Positions 25,205 through 34,557 are shown, counted from the first letter of the stretch. The stretch: DNA of 64,000 bases from Shouchella patagoniensis (GCF_002019705.1 NZ_KV917377.1:124001-188000), one strand, 5' to 3'. The notes: generated by a model from the letters alone, not told the origin. Numbers and translations are program-made.

Positions 25205-26083
25205 TTGAGGAAAGTTGGATATTTAGGCCCGCGAGGCACATTTACGGAGATTGCAGCTAAAGGATTATTTCCAGAAGAAGAATTGATTCCGTTAAAAACG
25301 ATTCCGAAAGTAATTGATCTTGCATTCGAAAAGGCAATTGACTATGCGGTTGTTCCGATCGAAAATGCTATTGAAGGTACAGTAAATCTAACCCTTGATT
25401 ATTTTATTCATCAAAAACCGATGCCAATCGTTGCGAGTATGTCTATTCGAATCGCTCAACATTTATTGATGTCGCCGACTAAAAATGCAAAGGATTTTAT
25501 TCCTAAAAAAGTAATCTCTCATCCTCAAGCAATTGCTCAATGCCATCATTATTTACAAAAACATTATCCGGATATTGAGATCGAATATGCTGATTCAACT
25601 GGACAAGCTGCGGCGTGGCTGTCGCAACATCCGAATGAAAATGCATGTGTTATCGCAAATGAGCAAGCTGCGCGAACATATGGGTTACAAATTGCTGTTA
25701 GCAATATTCATGACTACGATCAAAATCAAACTCGTTTTATTGTCTTAACGGCCAAACCAGAAGATGGGTTAGCCATAAATGGACCAAGCCATCTAGGTAA
25801 TAAAACGACCTTAATGGTAACTTTGCCATCTGACTTTACAGGTGCTTTGCATCAGGTACTATCTGCATTCGCATGGCGTAAATTAAATTTGTCTAAAATT
25901 GAGTCTCGCCCCACAAAAACAGGGCTTGGGAATTACTTTTTTATTATTGAGGTTGACCAACTCATGGATGATGTTTTAATGCCCGGAGCGATTGCAGAGT
26001 TAAATGCACTTGGCTGTAAAGTAGAAGTATTGGGAACCTATGCCTTGTACAGTGATCAACCGATATCTGTGCTGAAACAATAA
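25205..26083 (+). CDS. pheA: Prephenate dehydratase PheA
   Basis: 292 residues: a prephenate dehydratase domain (1-185; VGYLGPRGTFTEIAA, VVPIENAIEGTVN, and the catalytic TRF in DYDQNQTRFIVL) and an ACT domain (about 200-280) that binds phenylalanine, with GALHQVLSAFAWRKLNLSKIE and SRPT. It makes phenylpyruvate from prephenate. No chorismate mutase domain is fused. TTG 25205 is chosen since AAAGGA precedes it by 10 bases; the longer frame from 25172 overlaps pheB. Confidence 0.93.
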   Translation: MRKVGYLGPRGTFTEIAAKGLFPEEELIPLKTIPKVIDLAFEKAIDYAVVPIENAIEGTVNLTLDYFIHQKPMPIVASMSIRIAQHLLMSPTKNAKDFIPKKVISHPQAIAQCHHYLQKHYPDIEIEYADSTGQAAAWLSQHPNENACVIANEQAARTYGLQIAVSNIHDYDQNQTRFIVLTAKPEDGLAINGPSHLGNKTTLMVTLPSDFTGALHQVLSAFAWRKLNLSKIESRPTKTGLGNYFFIIEVDQLMDDVLMPGAIAELNALGCKVEVLGTYALYSDQPISVLKQ

Positions 26084-26115
26084 GAAGAGTAGACCTTAAG
26101 GTCTACTCTTCTTTT
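26082..26115. terminator. Bidirectional terminator between pheA and niaR
   Basis: AAGAAGAGTAGACC and GGTCTACTCTTCTT are a perfect inverted repeat. TT and then AATAA follow on the plus strand, so the T-run is short. Confidence 0.82.
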
Positions 26116-26636
26116 AATAAATATCCTTTTTTGTCCAATTCTTTAATAGCTGACTCAATCTGGTTATCATAATCACCTTCTACTAAATGTAAATGAACAC
26201 CATTCGTCAACTCGGATAACAAGTTTGCATTTGTACGTTTTAGGTGGGAACAAAACCGATCCACTTCTTGCCGGTTTGAAACATGCATAGACCCAGTTAA
26301 TTCTCCGTAAATTGCGTGCTCAATCGAGACATTTACTACGGTTAGACCACAATCAACGAAAGTGTATAGTTCATCTGCTGTTTCATCTGGTTTGTGTTGG
26401 ACAGCGATAAGACGTTGCACTCTTGCTTTTTTTTCTTGAGAAAAATAAAGATAACCTTGCGCGGTCGCAAATATTGGCTCTCCTTTTGCTTTTAGTATGG
26501 ACATATCTTGTACAATTACTTGCCTACTTACTCCAGAACGTTTTGCTAATTCACTCCCTGTAATCGGTGACTGCTCTTCCGTTAGCCATCTTACGATTGC
26601 GTTTCTTCTTTCATCTGCAATTAATTTTTCAGTCAT
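26103..26636 (-). CDS. niaR: NiaR (YrxA), nicotinate-responsive repressor of NAD biosynthesis
   Basis: 177 residues: an N-terminal helix-turn-helix (GSELAKRSGVSRQVIVQDMS) and a C-terminal 3H domain with conserved His residues (around VSIEHAIYGELTGSMHVSN and HLHLVEGDYDNQ). NiaR represses nad genes when nicotinic acid is available. It is downstream of nifS with overlapping ends; ATG 26636 has AGGTGA five bases before it. The target operator is probably the site between nifS and nadB. Confidence 0.92.
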   Translation of the reverse strand: MTEKLIADERRNAIVRWLTEEQSPITGSELAKRSGVSRQVIVQDMSILKAKGEPIFATAQGYLYFSQEKKARVQRLIAVQHKPDETADELYTFVDCGLTVVNVSIEHAIYGELTGSMHVSNRQEVDRFCSHLKRTNANLLSELTNGVHLHLVEGDYDNQIESAIKELDKKGYLLKEE

Positions 26637-26641
26637 TCTCA

Positions 26642-27757
26642 TCACCTACAAGCAATTTTTATTAACGTTTCAATTAAAAAGTCTATTTCGGATTCGGTTG
26701 TTGGTTCTCCAAAAGTAAGGCGTACATATTGATCAGCTTTTTCTAAGTTTAAACCAATAGCTTTTAGTGATTCAGGGATGTCTGTTTGACCTGCTCTACA
26801 TGCAGATCCAATTGCTAAAGCAATTCCTGCACGGTCACATTCAAGCATAAATTGTTGCCCGCTCCATCCGTGAACGAGCAAGCCCATATGAAAAGGTAAT
26901 CGATTTTCAATGGACCCAATTAAGGTGAACTTGCCAGTGTTCATTAATCTTGAATATACCTTTTGCCGATACTTCGATAATCTTGTCATTAGAGAGTCTT
27001 GCACTTGAATTGCATGCTCTAATCCAAGTGTAAATGCTGCAATAGCAGGTAGATCAACCGTTCCTGGACGAAAACCTTTTTCATGGCGAGTATCTTCATA
27101 AAAAGGTTTGAAATACAGTCGATTTGAAATAAATGCGGCCCCTGTTCCTTTAGGAGCATATAATTTATGTGCAGAAAAACTTGCTGCATCCAATAGTGTG
27201 TAGTCAATTGGTACTTTTGCAAATGCTTGGATACAGTCACTATGAAATAGTATATCATGCTTGCGTAAGATTGTACTAAGCTCGACAATAGGTTGAATTG
27301 TACCGATTTCACTAGAGGCTGCTGCAATGGTACATAAAATCGTATCGGGTTTAATCGAATCAACAAGTGCATCTACCGTAACAGTTCCTTCTTTCGTAAC
27401 TGGAATATATGTAATGCAATATCCTTGCTTCTCTAAATAAGATAATGCGTTAAGAACAGATGGATGCTCCGTTTTGGTTGAAAGGATGTGTTTTCCCTTT
27501 CGTTTGTATGCTAGAGCCAAGGAGACAATCGCTAAAAAATTTGCTTCCGATCCTGAGCCAGTAAAATAAATTTCATCGCTTTTTAACCCAATCAATGAAG
27601 AAAATTGAGTGCGAATTGATTCAAGATTTGCTGCTGCCTCCAATCCGTATGTATGGAGGCTATTTGTATTTGCGAAAGCTTGTTTTGCATATGAACAATA
27701 AGCAGACAAACATTGATTGGATATTGGCGTGGTTGAGCTGTAATCAAAATAAAGCAT
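26642..27757 (-). CDS. nifS: NifS-type cysteine desulfurase of the nad locus
   Basis: A 371-residue PLP enzyme with PLP-binding Lys198 (SFSAHKLYAPKG) and catalytic Cys320 (IGSACRAGQ). In B. subtilis the orthologous gene is divergent from nadBCA and supplies sulfur for the 4Fe-4S cluster of NadA; the same arrangement is seen here. The usual NNEIG motif of IscS proteins is SSEIG, as in this subgroup. ATG 27757 follows GGAG. A different desulfurase gene begins at 63320. Confidence 0.92.
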   Translation of the reverse strand: MLYFDYSSTTPISNQCLSAYCSYAKQAFANTNSLHTYGLEAAANLESIRTQFSSLIGLKSDEIYFTGSGSEANFLAIVSLALAYKRKGKHILSTKTEHPSVLNALSYLEKQGYCITYIPVTKEGTVTVDALVDSIKPDTILCTIAAASSEIGTIQPIVELSTILRKHDILFHSDCIQAFAKVPIDYTLLDAASFSAHKLYAPKGTGAAFISNRLYFKPFYEDTRHEKGFRPGTVDLPAIAAFTLGLEHAIQVQDSLMTRLSKYRQKVYSRLMNTGKFTLIGSIENRLPFHMGLLVHGWSGQQFMLECDRAGIALAIGSACRAGQTDIPESLKAIGLNLEKADQYVRLTFGEPTTESEIDFLIETLIKIACR

Positions 27758-27838
27758 AATGGTCTCCAATCTATAGTTGTATTTTCTATTAGTTTATGTA
27801 AATATAGGTGACAAGACAAGTGTAAAGTGAGTGAGTTT
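27755..27838. promoter_or_regulatory. Divergent nifS/nadB promoters with NiaR-like operator
   Basis: Minus strand (nifS): TTGTCA, 17 bases, TAATAG. Plus strand (nadB): TTGTAT near 27777 and an AT-rich -10 near 27799. The segment 27806-27823, read on the minus strand as TACACTTGTCTTGTCACC, resembles the NiaR site I recall for Bacillus (TGTCTTG core) and overlaps the nifS -35. Confidence 0.6.
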
Positions 27839-29350
27839 ATGAAACAGCCCTTATCAATCATAATTATTGGGACAGGTGTAGCTGGCTTAATGGCTGCCCA
27901 TCAATTAGCTGATGTTGCACGTGTGACGTTAATCACAAAGAATTTAATAATGGAGAGTAACTCTGCCCTCGCCCAAGGAGGAGTTGCAGCAGCAGTTGAT
28001 AAAGACGACCATCCTCAAGCACATCTTGCAGATACGCTGGCGGCAGGAAGTTTTTTTAATCATAGGAGTCGAGCTAGAGACATGGTGAATCAAGCTCCAA
28101 ATCTTATTGATGAACTTGTCGAACTAGGTGTACCTTTTGAGAAGACGAAAGAAGGTTATATGCTTGCTAATGAAGGCGCACATAGTAAACGGAGGGTTTT
28201 ACACGCTTTAAAAGACCAAACGGGTAAAGCGATTGTGGAAGTATTACAACAAGTAATCACCGGGAGAGTTGTTCAATTAGATGAACAGCTTGTGACGGAG
28301 ATTGTTGTAAAACAAAATAAAGTACAAGGGATCATAGCTAATGGATGTTTTAAGCATGCGGATGCCGTCATGCTTGCAAGTGGTGGAGCTGGGCAATTAT
28401 ACCGCTGTACTACTAATACGTCAGGGGCGACAGGTGACGGATTATATTTAGCTTATCAGGCCGGTGCTGTCTTAAAAGATCTCGAATTTATTCAATTCCA
28501 TCCAACTGTATTAAAAACTAAAGGAAGTGGGCTTATTAGTGAGGCTGTTAGAGGAGAAGGAGCTCATTTAGTAAATAAAGCAGGAAAACGCCTGATGTCA
28601 TCATATCCCAGGCAAGACCTTGAGGCTCGAGATGTTGTATCTGCCGTAATGAATCAAGCAATAAAAAGAGGAGAAGATGTTTTTCTAGATGCAACACATA
28701 TGGCCTATTTCGCTGAGCGATTCCCTTTCATTCACAAATCTTGTAGGCAAGCGGGTATAGATCCTGCGGTTGATTACATCCCGGTTGAACCAGGCGCTCA
28801 CTTTATGTGCGGAGGAGTAGAAACCTCAAATGTTGGCGAGACCTCTGTAAGTGGACTCTATGCAATCGGAGAGGTGGCATGTACAGGCGTTCACGGCGCG
28901 AATCGCCTTGCAAGTAACTCGTTATTAGAAGCATTGCATTTTGCGAAAGTTGCTGCTTCTCATCTATCGTCTAAAGACAGTGGAAGTGTATATAAACAAG
29001 CAGATGTAAAAGAAGAGAGCGGCCATCAGCAAAACCATATGTTGCCCTTTCGAGAAGAATTGCAAGATAAAATGAGTCAATTCGTTGGTATTGAGCGATC
29101 AGAAGAAGGTCTTCTGGCGATGGAAAAGTGGTTGCAATCATTTCGTGATAAGCAGACTACGAAGCAAGAACAATTTGAAGACAGGTGTTTGTATGAACTT
29201 GCCCTTTTCATTACGAAGGCTGCTCGCGCTAGAAAAGAGACAAGAGGTACACACAGGAGAATGGATTACCCGAATATGTCAACTGAATGGAAAGATCAAT
29301 CAGTACTCTTTCAAAAAAAACATACAAGAGGAGAGGGCACTTTTGAATAA
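27839..29350 (+). CDS. nadB: L-aspartate oxidase NadB
   Basis: About 503 residues of an FAD enzyme. The nucleotide-binding motif is IIIGTGVAGLMAAHQ near the N-terminus, followed by SNSALAQGGVAAAV. FIQFHPTV and GEGAHLVN lie in the centre, HFMCGGV and GANRLASNSLLEAL near 365. It oxidises aspartate to iminoaspartate, the first step of de novo NAD synthesis, and hands it to NadA. Start choice between GTG 27827 and ATG 27839 is uncertain; ATG is preferred after AAGTGAG. The stop overlaps nadC. Confidence 0.94.
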   Translation: MKQPLSIIIIGTGVAGLMAAHQLADVARVTLITKNLIMESNSALAQGGVAAAVDKDDHPQAHLADTLAAGSFFNHRSRARDMVNQAPNLIDELVELGVPFEKTKEGYMLANEGAHSKRRVLHALKDQTGKAIVEVLQQVITGRVVQLDEQLVTEIVVKQNKVQGIIANGCFKHADAVMLASGGAGQLYRCTTNTSGATGDGLYLAYQAGAVLKDLEFIQFHPTVLKTKGSGLISEAVRGEGAHLVNKAGKRLMSSYPRQDLEARDVVSAVMNQAIKRGEDVFLDATHMAYFAERFPFIHKSCRQAGIDPAVDYIPVEPGAHFMCGGVETSNVGETSVSGLYAIGEVACTGVHGANRLASNSLLEALHFAKVAASHLSSKDSGSVYKQADVKEESGHQQNHMLPFREELQDKMSQFVGIERSEEGLLAMEKWLQSFRDKQTTKQEQFEDRCLYELALFITKAARARKETRGTHRRMDYPNMSTEWKDQSVLFQKKHTRGEGTFE

Positions 29351-30191
29351 GCTGATGTTAATTGATGCAATTCGTGCGTTTTTGATTGAAGATATAGGCT
29401 ACGGGGACAAAGCAGGTGAATCTTTATTTTTGAAAGACAGGTATAAAACGACAATGGTTATTAATGCAAAAGATACAGGTGTTTTTGCTGGGTCAGAAGT
29501 GGTAGTGCAACTATACCGGATATTGGATGAATCGGTTGAAGTTCAATTTATGGTTAACGATGGTGACTGGGTTACTTACGGTCAATCGCTTTGTTTTTTA
29601 AGCGGGAGAACGGATGTATTATTAGCTGGGGAACGCGTGTTGCTTAATTTGTTACAAAGAATGTGTGGAATTGCTACTTTAACGGCACAAGCAATAACTA
29701 TATTAAACGATCATTCGATTCAGATTTGTGATACAAGGAAAACGATGCCAGGTTTACGAATGTTTGATAAAAGAGCTGTACAAATTGGTGGTGGTAAAAA
29801 CCATCGATTTGGTCTTGATGATGCCGTCATGTTGAAAGAAAATCATATTGCAGCTTCTGGCTCGATCAAGAAGGCCGTTGCAAGTGTAAAAGAGAAGATT
29901 GGTCCACTCGTGAAAGTGGAGGTGGAGACTACTAATTTAAGTGAGGTAAAGGAAGCAGTGGAGTCTGGTGTAGATGTAATAATGTTTGATAATGCTTCAC
30001 CTGACGAAGTAAAAAGTTATGTAAGTGTTGTTCCTGACACTATTTTAACAGAGGCTTCTGGAGGAATTAAGCAAGAAAATCTTGGATCGTATGCACATAC
30101 AGGGGTTGATTATATTTCACTCGGTTATTTAACGCATTCCGTTAAGGCGCTTGATTTAAGTATGCTTGTACATAAGGAGGTTTTTAGATGA
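29343..30191 (+). CDS. nadC: Quinolinate phosphoribosyltransferase NadC
   Basis: 282 residues with family landmarks [14 protein letters not shown] near the start, [51 protein letters not shown] and [14 protein letters not shown]. It makes nicotinate mononucleotide from quinolinate and PRPP. TTG 29343 is placed by AAGAGGAG 9 bases before it; ATG 29355 is an alternative. The frame is open far upstream into nadB, but that part has no homology. It overlaps both neighbours. Confidence 0.93.
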   Translation: MNKLMLIDAIRAFLIEDIGYGDKAGESLFLKDRYKTTMVINAKDTGVFAGSEVVVQLYRILDESVEVQFMVNDGDWVTYGQSLCFLSGRTDVLLAGERVLLNLLQRMCGIATLTAQAITILNDHSIQICDTRKTMPGLRMFDKRAVQIGGGKNHRFGLDDAVMLKENHIAASGSIKKAVASVKEKIGPLVKVEVETTNLSEVKEAVESGVDVIMFDNASPDEVKSYVSVVPDTILTEASGGIKQENLGSYAHTGVDYISLGYLTHSVKALDLSMLVHKEVFR

Positions 30192-31282
30192 ACATCAATC
30201 AAATCGCAAGGTTGCCAGAGTACTATCGCGAAATGACAGATGATGAAAAAAAAGCAAGGATTAAACGTGCAAAAGAGCATTTCGGAAGTAGACTTCTTAT
30301 TCCTGGGCATCATTATCAAAGAGAAGATGTCATTCAATTTGCTGATTTTACAGGGGATTCACTTCAATTAGCGCAAATATGTGAAGAAAGTAAAGCGGAT
30401 TTCATTGTTTTTTGTGGTGTTCATTTTATGGCTGAAACGGCCGATATGCTTACAAAAGATCGACAAACGGTACTTTTACCTGATCTTGCTGCAGGTTGTT
30501 CTATGGCAGATATGGCATCTATATCCCAAACAGAAAGAGCATGGACAAAGCTAATCGATCTGTTTGGAGACACCATTCTCCCTCTAACGTATGTAAATTC
30601 AACTGCAGAAATAAAAGCGTTTTGTGGTCAAAAAGGAGGGGCTTGCGTAACGTCTTCAAACGCAGAAAATATGGTTAAATGGGCGCTAGAAAACAAGCAA
30701 AGGCTCTTGTTTTTGCCAGATCAGCATTTAGGGCGTAACACAGCCTATGCATTGGGCATTCCCTTGCATCGGATGGCGGTCTGGAATCCGCGAACAGATG
30801 AGCTTGAGTTAACGAATGGTGGGACAATTGAGGATGTGATTGTCATCTTGTGGAAAGGACACTGTTCAGTCCATGAAAAATTCACATTGGCTCAAATTGA
30901 CGATATAAGACAAAACTCGCCAAACACAAAAGTAATCGTTCACCCTGAATGTAGTCATGAAGTTGTTCAAGCAGCAGATATGGCAGGTAGCACACACTAT
31001 ATTATAGAAACGATTAAGAATGCAAAACCAGGCACGAGGTGGGCAGTTGGAACAGAAATGAATTTAGTAAAACGATTGGCAAGTATTCATTCAGATAAAG
31101 AAATTAGTTCATTAAATGCAAATATGTGTCCTTGTTTAACAATGAACCGAATTGATTTAGAACATTTATGTAGGACACTTGATTTATTAATGGATGGAGT
31201 TAAGCAATTTGAAATTAATGTTCCTAAAGATACTACCAATTATGCCAAAATGGCATTAGAACGAATGTTAATACATGTATAG
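30188..31282 (+). CDS. nadA: Quinolinate synthase NadA
   Basis: 364 residues. Cluster-ligand candidates are Cys153 (GGACVTSSN), Cys255 (VHPECSHEV) and Cys314 or Cys316 (NMCPC); NadA binds one oxygen-sensitive 4Fe-4S cluster with three Cys. Other marks are [21 protein letters not shown] split across the active site and [10 protein letters not shown]. It condenses iminoaspartate with dihydroxyacetone phosphate to quinolinate. ATGA overlaps the nadC stop. NifS likely builds its cluster. Confidence 0.94.
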   Translation: MNINQIARLPEYYREMTDDEKKARIKRAKEHFGSRLLIPGHHYQREDVIQFADFTGDSLQLAQICEESKADFIVFCGVHFMAETADMLTKDRQTVLLPDLAAGCSMADMASISQTERAWTKLIDLFGDTILPLTYVNSTAEIKAFCGQKGGACVTSSNAENMVKWALENKQRLLFLPDQHLGRNTAYALGIPLHRMAVWNPRTDELELTNGGTIEDVIVILWKGHCSVHEKFTLAQIDDIRQNSPNTKVIVHPECSHEVVQAADMAGSTHYIIETIKNAKPGTRWAVGTEMNLVKRLASIHSDKEISSLNANMCPCLTMNRIDLEHLCRTLDLLMDGVKQFEINVPKDTTNYAKMALERMLIHV

Positions 31283-31288
31283 GTGGAT

Positions 31289-31317
31289 AGCACAGGCAAT
31301 TGTCTGTGCTTTTTTTG
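31289..31317 (+). terminator. Terminator after nadA
   Basis: AGCACAG pairs with CTGTGCT around a short AT-containing loop, followed by seven T residues. Confidence 0.85.
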
Positions 31318-31433
31318 GCATAAGCCAAGGTATCAAAACATAAAGTGTGTGTGAGTGTTGATAAGAACTGAGAACCGAAAGGTCTAAACATGCATACTGT
31401 GTACGAATGCCTATATGAAAGGGGATTGGACTA

Positions 31434-32585
31434 GTGAGAATTCATATCGTCCAAAAGGGAGATACACTTTGGAAACTTGCGAATAAATATGATGTTGAGC
31501 CAGAACAAATTCAATCAGCAAATCCGAATGTAGTAAATCCTGAAATGTTAATGCCTGGAATGAAGTTAAAAGTTCCAACAGGCACAGTCGTGGTAAGAAA
31601 AGAAAAAACAGAAACGAATAAACAATTGACGTCTCAAAAACAAAAAGAAACGATACCTAAAAAAGAATCTGTGCAGCCATTAAAAAAATCAGAGATAAAA
31701 GCTCAGGAAATTAAAAAAACAAAACCCGAAATTCAGATGCCGTCACCTCCACAATCAAATAAAAAAGGGCCTACATTTGAACAACAGAAACCAATGCAAC
31801 AATCAAATGAGTTACTACCACTTCCGCCAAAGCCTCCTTGCGCGCCATGCCAAGGAAAACAACAATCTTTTTCAATGCCAACTAATGGTGGATTTGCTCA
31901 ACAAAATGCACAAGTGCAACAATGGATGCAATCACCTCCTCCAAATGCGAACATGCAGCCGATGCAAATGACAAATCAGCAACAAGGAAATTACCAACAA
32001 TATGATCCATATTCTGTAAAACAACAACCATCATTTAATGGGGATCACAACTACAACCATAATTTCTCACAAAACAATCCATTTATGCCAAATCAACAAG
32101 AATTTAATCCTTATCAGCAGAATAATACACATCAAAATCAACAGTTTACTTTTCCGCAACAGCACCAGCAACAGCAATACATGCCGAATCAACAGCCAAA
32201 TTATGCAGCCCAATCAAATTGGCCTGCCATGCCAATGGACTCATCTCAAGCGGAAACAGGGTTTGCGTCTCAGAACATGAATAATTATGGAACGCAGCCA
32301 CAAGAACACAATTACCATCAACAAAATTTGTTGTATGGGCAATCAAATCAAGGTTATCAGTCGCAGCAAATGAATATGCCGATGCATCAACATCAACAGT
32401 CTTTTAACAGTCAAGCTCAAATTCCCCAACAACAATCTTACTCAATGGTGCATAATCAAGCACCGAGAATGATGACGCATAACGCAATGTACCAACAAGG
32501 TATGAATTCTATCGAGCCAATGATGCAGGAGTATGAACCAAGACAACAAGTAAATGCGTATGAAGAAAAGGATTCACAAGAATAA
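31434..32585 (+). CDS. safA: SafA, LysM spore coat assembly protein
   Basis: 383 residues: an N-terminal LysM domain (1-46, MRIHIVQKGDTLWKLANKY) that binds cortex peptidoglycan, then a Lys/Pro-rich linker and a long Gln/Asn/Met/Pro-rich low-complexity region. SafA is a mother-cell morphogenetic protein that anchors inner coat proteins at the cortex-coat boundary. The low-complexity half and the position after nadA match B. subtilis safA (yrbA). The start is GTG after AAAGGGGA. A CPPxPC-like patch (KPPCAPC) gives it two close Cys. It is probably sigma-E controlled, but I could not place a convincing promoter. Confidence 0.9.
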   Translation: MRIHIVQKGDTLWKLANKYDVEPEQIQSANPNVVNPEMLMPGMKLKVPTGTVVVRKEKTETNKQLTSQKQKETIPKKESVQPLKKSEIKAQEIKKTKPEIQMPSPPQSNKKGPTFEQQKPMQQSNELLPLPPKPPCAPCQGKQQSFSMPTNGGFAQQNAQVQQWMQSPPPNANMQPMQMTNQQQGNYQQYDPYSVKQQPSFNGDHNYNHNFSQNNPFMPNQQEFNPYQQNNTHQNQQFTFPQQHQQQQYMPNQQPNYAAQSNWPAMPMDSSQAETGFASQNMNNYGTQPQEHNYHQQNLLYGQSNQGYQSQQMNMPMHQHQQSFNSQAQIPQQQSYSMVHNQAPRMMTHNAMYQQGMNSIEPMMQEYEPRQQVNAYEEKDSQE

Positions 32586-32616
32586 ATGATTTTTACAGGC
32601 AACATCTAACAGGTTA

Positions 32617-32658
32617 AACTCCCTCTTTCGGTGCAAACTAAGTTCGAAAGGGGGAGTT
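32617..32658 (+). promoter_or_regulatory. 14-bp hairpin that buries the coxA ribosome binding site
   Basis: AACTCCCTCTTTCG (32617-32630) pairs with CGAAAGGGGGAGTT (32645-32658) over 14 positions with one G-U pair. The 3' arm contains the AAGGGGGA Shine-Dalgarno of coxA. No T-run follows, so it is not a terminator. Confidence 0.75.
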
Positions 32659-32663
32659 AAAAA

Positions 32664-33452
32664 ATGAAAAAAGCTGCTTTAACGTTTATGTGTGCCAGTG
32701 TACTAATGGTCGGTCTAACAGGATGTGGCCAAAATCAAGGGTCAAATGCAAATATGTATCGTGGTTCTGATGCTCAAATGGGTTATGATGAAGGTGGATA
32801 TACAGCCAACTATCCTTATTATGGAAATGGCGCCGGAGGAAAAGAATATTATCGAGACAACCGTTTCTCCAGTAAAAACGGACGAATGAATAATGCCCGT
32901 GCAAATTATGAACATAATCATAAAGCGAATCAGTTCCGTGGAATGACCGGGGATCACCGTTCAGGCATGGTTGATGAAAACGGCATATTAAACAGGAAGT
33001 CAGAGCAAGGGCAAAGAGGAATGAGTTTCAAAAAATCATCGATGAATAAAAAGGGTGGACATAATAACAGTCATGCAACTGAAAATGGACAAGCTCATTA
33101 TCATCGTGATTATGATGGAAACCATGTTCAATCTTTAAGGTCTGAAATTGAAGAAATGGATGGCGTTAAAGGTGCCCGAGTTATTATGAATGGTAATGAT
33201 GTCGTTGTTGGTTATGAGGCTGATGGTAAAAATAAAGACTTAGATCATAAAATCAAAAATCATCTAAGTGAATCAGCGGGCAATGGGAAAAATGTCATTG
33301 TAACTTCAGAGCGTAAAATGTATTCCAATATGCAGAAAATGGACGATCGCCTTCGTTCAGGTGCTGCATTTCAAGAAGTGGAAAACACGTTCAGTGATAT
33401 GATGAAAGATTTAGGCAATGCAGCCAATCGACCATTTGAGAAAAGTCGTTAA
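32664..33452 (+). CDS. coxA: CoxA/YhcN-type sporulation lipoprotein
   Basis: 262 residues with a lipoprotein signal and lipobox (VGLTGC, Cys21). A Gly/Tyr/Asn-rich region of about 110 residues follows. The C-terminal YhcN/YlaJ-like domain reads VQSLRSEIEEMDGVKGARVIM and NDVVVGYEADGKNKDL. The position after safA matches coxA (yrbB), a cortex protein made in the forespore. Its ribosome site lies in a stable hairpin, which could restrict translation. Confidence 0.82.
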   Translation: MKKAALTFMCASVLMVGLTGCGQNQGSNANMYRGSDAQMGYDEGGYTANYPYYGNGAGGKEYYRDNRFSSKNGRMNNARANYEHNHKANQFRGMTGDHRSGMVDENGILNRKSEQGQRGMSFKKSSMNKKGGHNNSHATENGQAHYHRDYDGNHVQSLRSEIEEMDGVKGARVIMNGNDVVVGYEADGKNKDLDHKIKNHLSESAGNGKNVIVTSERKMYSNMQKMDDRLRSGAAFQEVENTFSDMMKDLGNAANRPFEKSR

Positions 33453-33478
33453 AAAAAGGCCCGTCGGGGCCTTTTTTT
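33451..33478. terminator. Bidirectional terminator between coxA and the CuA-like gene
   Basis: AAAGGCCC and GGGCCTTT flank GTCG; T-runs on both strands. Confidence 0.88.
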
Positions 33479-33860
33479 ACGTTACGATTAATGTAGAAAC
33501 CATATCAGTGTGACCAGAGCCACAAGGAATACTGCACTCGATTTGGTATTCGCCAGGTTCAAGAGTAGCCATTGTAGATCCTGAACTGTTTAAGACAATA
33601 TCCTCACCTTCATTAGCACCTTTAATAATGATGCCATGATTTCCTTCAGCGTTTTCTAATTCGATTGTCATTTCACCAGCGGGAACTGAATATTCTTCTT
33701 GATCAAATTGCCAATTCATTGCTTGAATGGTTAATGTTTCTCCATTAGCTGTGTTGTTGTCTTCAGGTTGTTCTGCATTTTCGTTATTGTCTGCTCCGCC
33801 ACAAGCGGCAAGGAAAAGAATGAACGTTAATGCGAGAACGATGTTAAATTGTTTTGTCAT
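33477..33860 (-). CDS. Small CuA-type cupredoxin lipoprotein
   Basis: 127 residues with a lipobox (FLAAC, Cys20), an acidic linker and a cupredoxin-like domain. The copper ligands of a CuA centre as in cytochrome oxidase subunit II are all present in order: His75 (GNHGI), Cys109, Cys113, His117 and Met120 (CSIPCGSGHTDM). No membrane helices or haem site accompany it. It is probably a free-standing electron-transfer or copper-binding lipoprotein on the outer face (inference). The start is ATG 33860 after GGAGAG. It is divergent from bofC; B. subtilis has no counterpart at this place as far as I recall. Confidence 0.75.
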   Translation of the reverse strand: MTKQFNIVLALTFILFLAACGGADNNENAEQPEDNNTANGETLTIQAMNWQFDQEEYSVPAGEMTIELENAEGNHGIIIKGANEGEDIVLNSSGSTMATLEPGEYQIECSIPCGSGHTDMVSTLIVT

Positions 33861-34020
33861 TGTATCACTCTCCTCATTTCATCTATGCCCATTTTAACTT
33901 GATTTATACGCTTACAAAGAAGGATTTTATGATCATCTTGTGTCAATTTTCAGCAGATTGAATAAAGGTGGGAGAAAAAGTCAAGGATAGTGCTACGTTA
34001 GAAATAAGGGGGAGATTGCA

Positions 34021-34557
34021 ATGATCAAACAACTGGTGAACCGAAATTGGATTCCCTTTGCACTAGGAGCTGTTTCTGTCGGATTTTTTTATGGTAGTTT
34101 TTCTTTGCTAATCCATGAAGAACAAAAGCAAGAAACTTCTCCAATAAATGTTGAAAGTGAACAAGTCTATCCTTCATCAACAGAGGTATTGTTAGAAACG
34201 GTTTTTGCGGATGGGCAAATACGACAAGAACGTCTGAACGAAACGATTTGGGCTATGGAAGATTTTTGGGCCGAATATGAAGATTGGCAATTGATTGATC
34301 AGTCCGTTGGTTTCGCTCATTTTAGACAGAATATTCTCGATGTTTCTCCTGAAGTTAAACGTGATGGCTATATCGGTTTGACTGAAGACATGGAGGTCAT
34401 ACTATATGTCGGGCAGCTTGAAGCGATGGATATTGTTCATATTTATAATGACATAAGCGTCAGTGAGTTAACGACAAATCAGTTACTAGAACTCAGCGAG
34501 GGGATTCGTATAAAAGATTTACAAATGCTAACGGATACTCTTGAAAAACTATATTAA
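34021..34557 (+). CDS. bofC: BofC, forespore regulator of SpoIVB signalling
   Basis: 178 residues: an N-terminal membrane or signal segment (about 12-30) and an exported domain with VLLETVFADGQIRQERLNE and IGLTEDMEVILYVG. BofC is made in the forespore and modulates the SpoIVB protease that triggers sigma-K activation. Length and position near ruvAB match B. subtilis. The ribosome site is AAGGGGGAG. Confidence 0.88.
   Translation: MIKQLVNRNWIPFALGAVSVGFFYGSFSLLIHEEQKQETSPINVESEQVYPSSTEVLLETVFADGQIRQERLNETIWAMEDFWAEYEDWQLIDQSVGFAHFRQNILDVSPEVKRDGYIGLTEDMEVILYVGQLEAMDIVHIYNDISVSELTTNQLLELSEGIRIKDLQMLTDTLEKLY

Noticed and set aside
29085-29342. Long upstream extension of the nadC frame inside nadB
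   Set aside because: Translation has no NadC homology and the ribosome site places the start at 29343; it is an out-of-frame overlap with nadB, not a fusion.
31777-32346. Repeated Gln/Asn-rich DNA in safA that looks like a repeat array
   Set aside because: It is codon-level low complexity (CAA, CAG, AAT) in the SafA tail, with no regular unit or spacer, so not CRISPR or a satellite.
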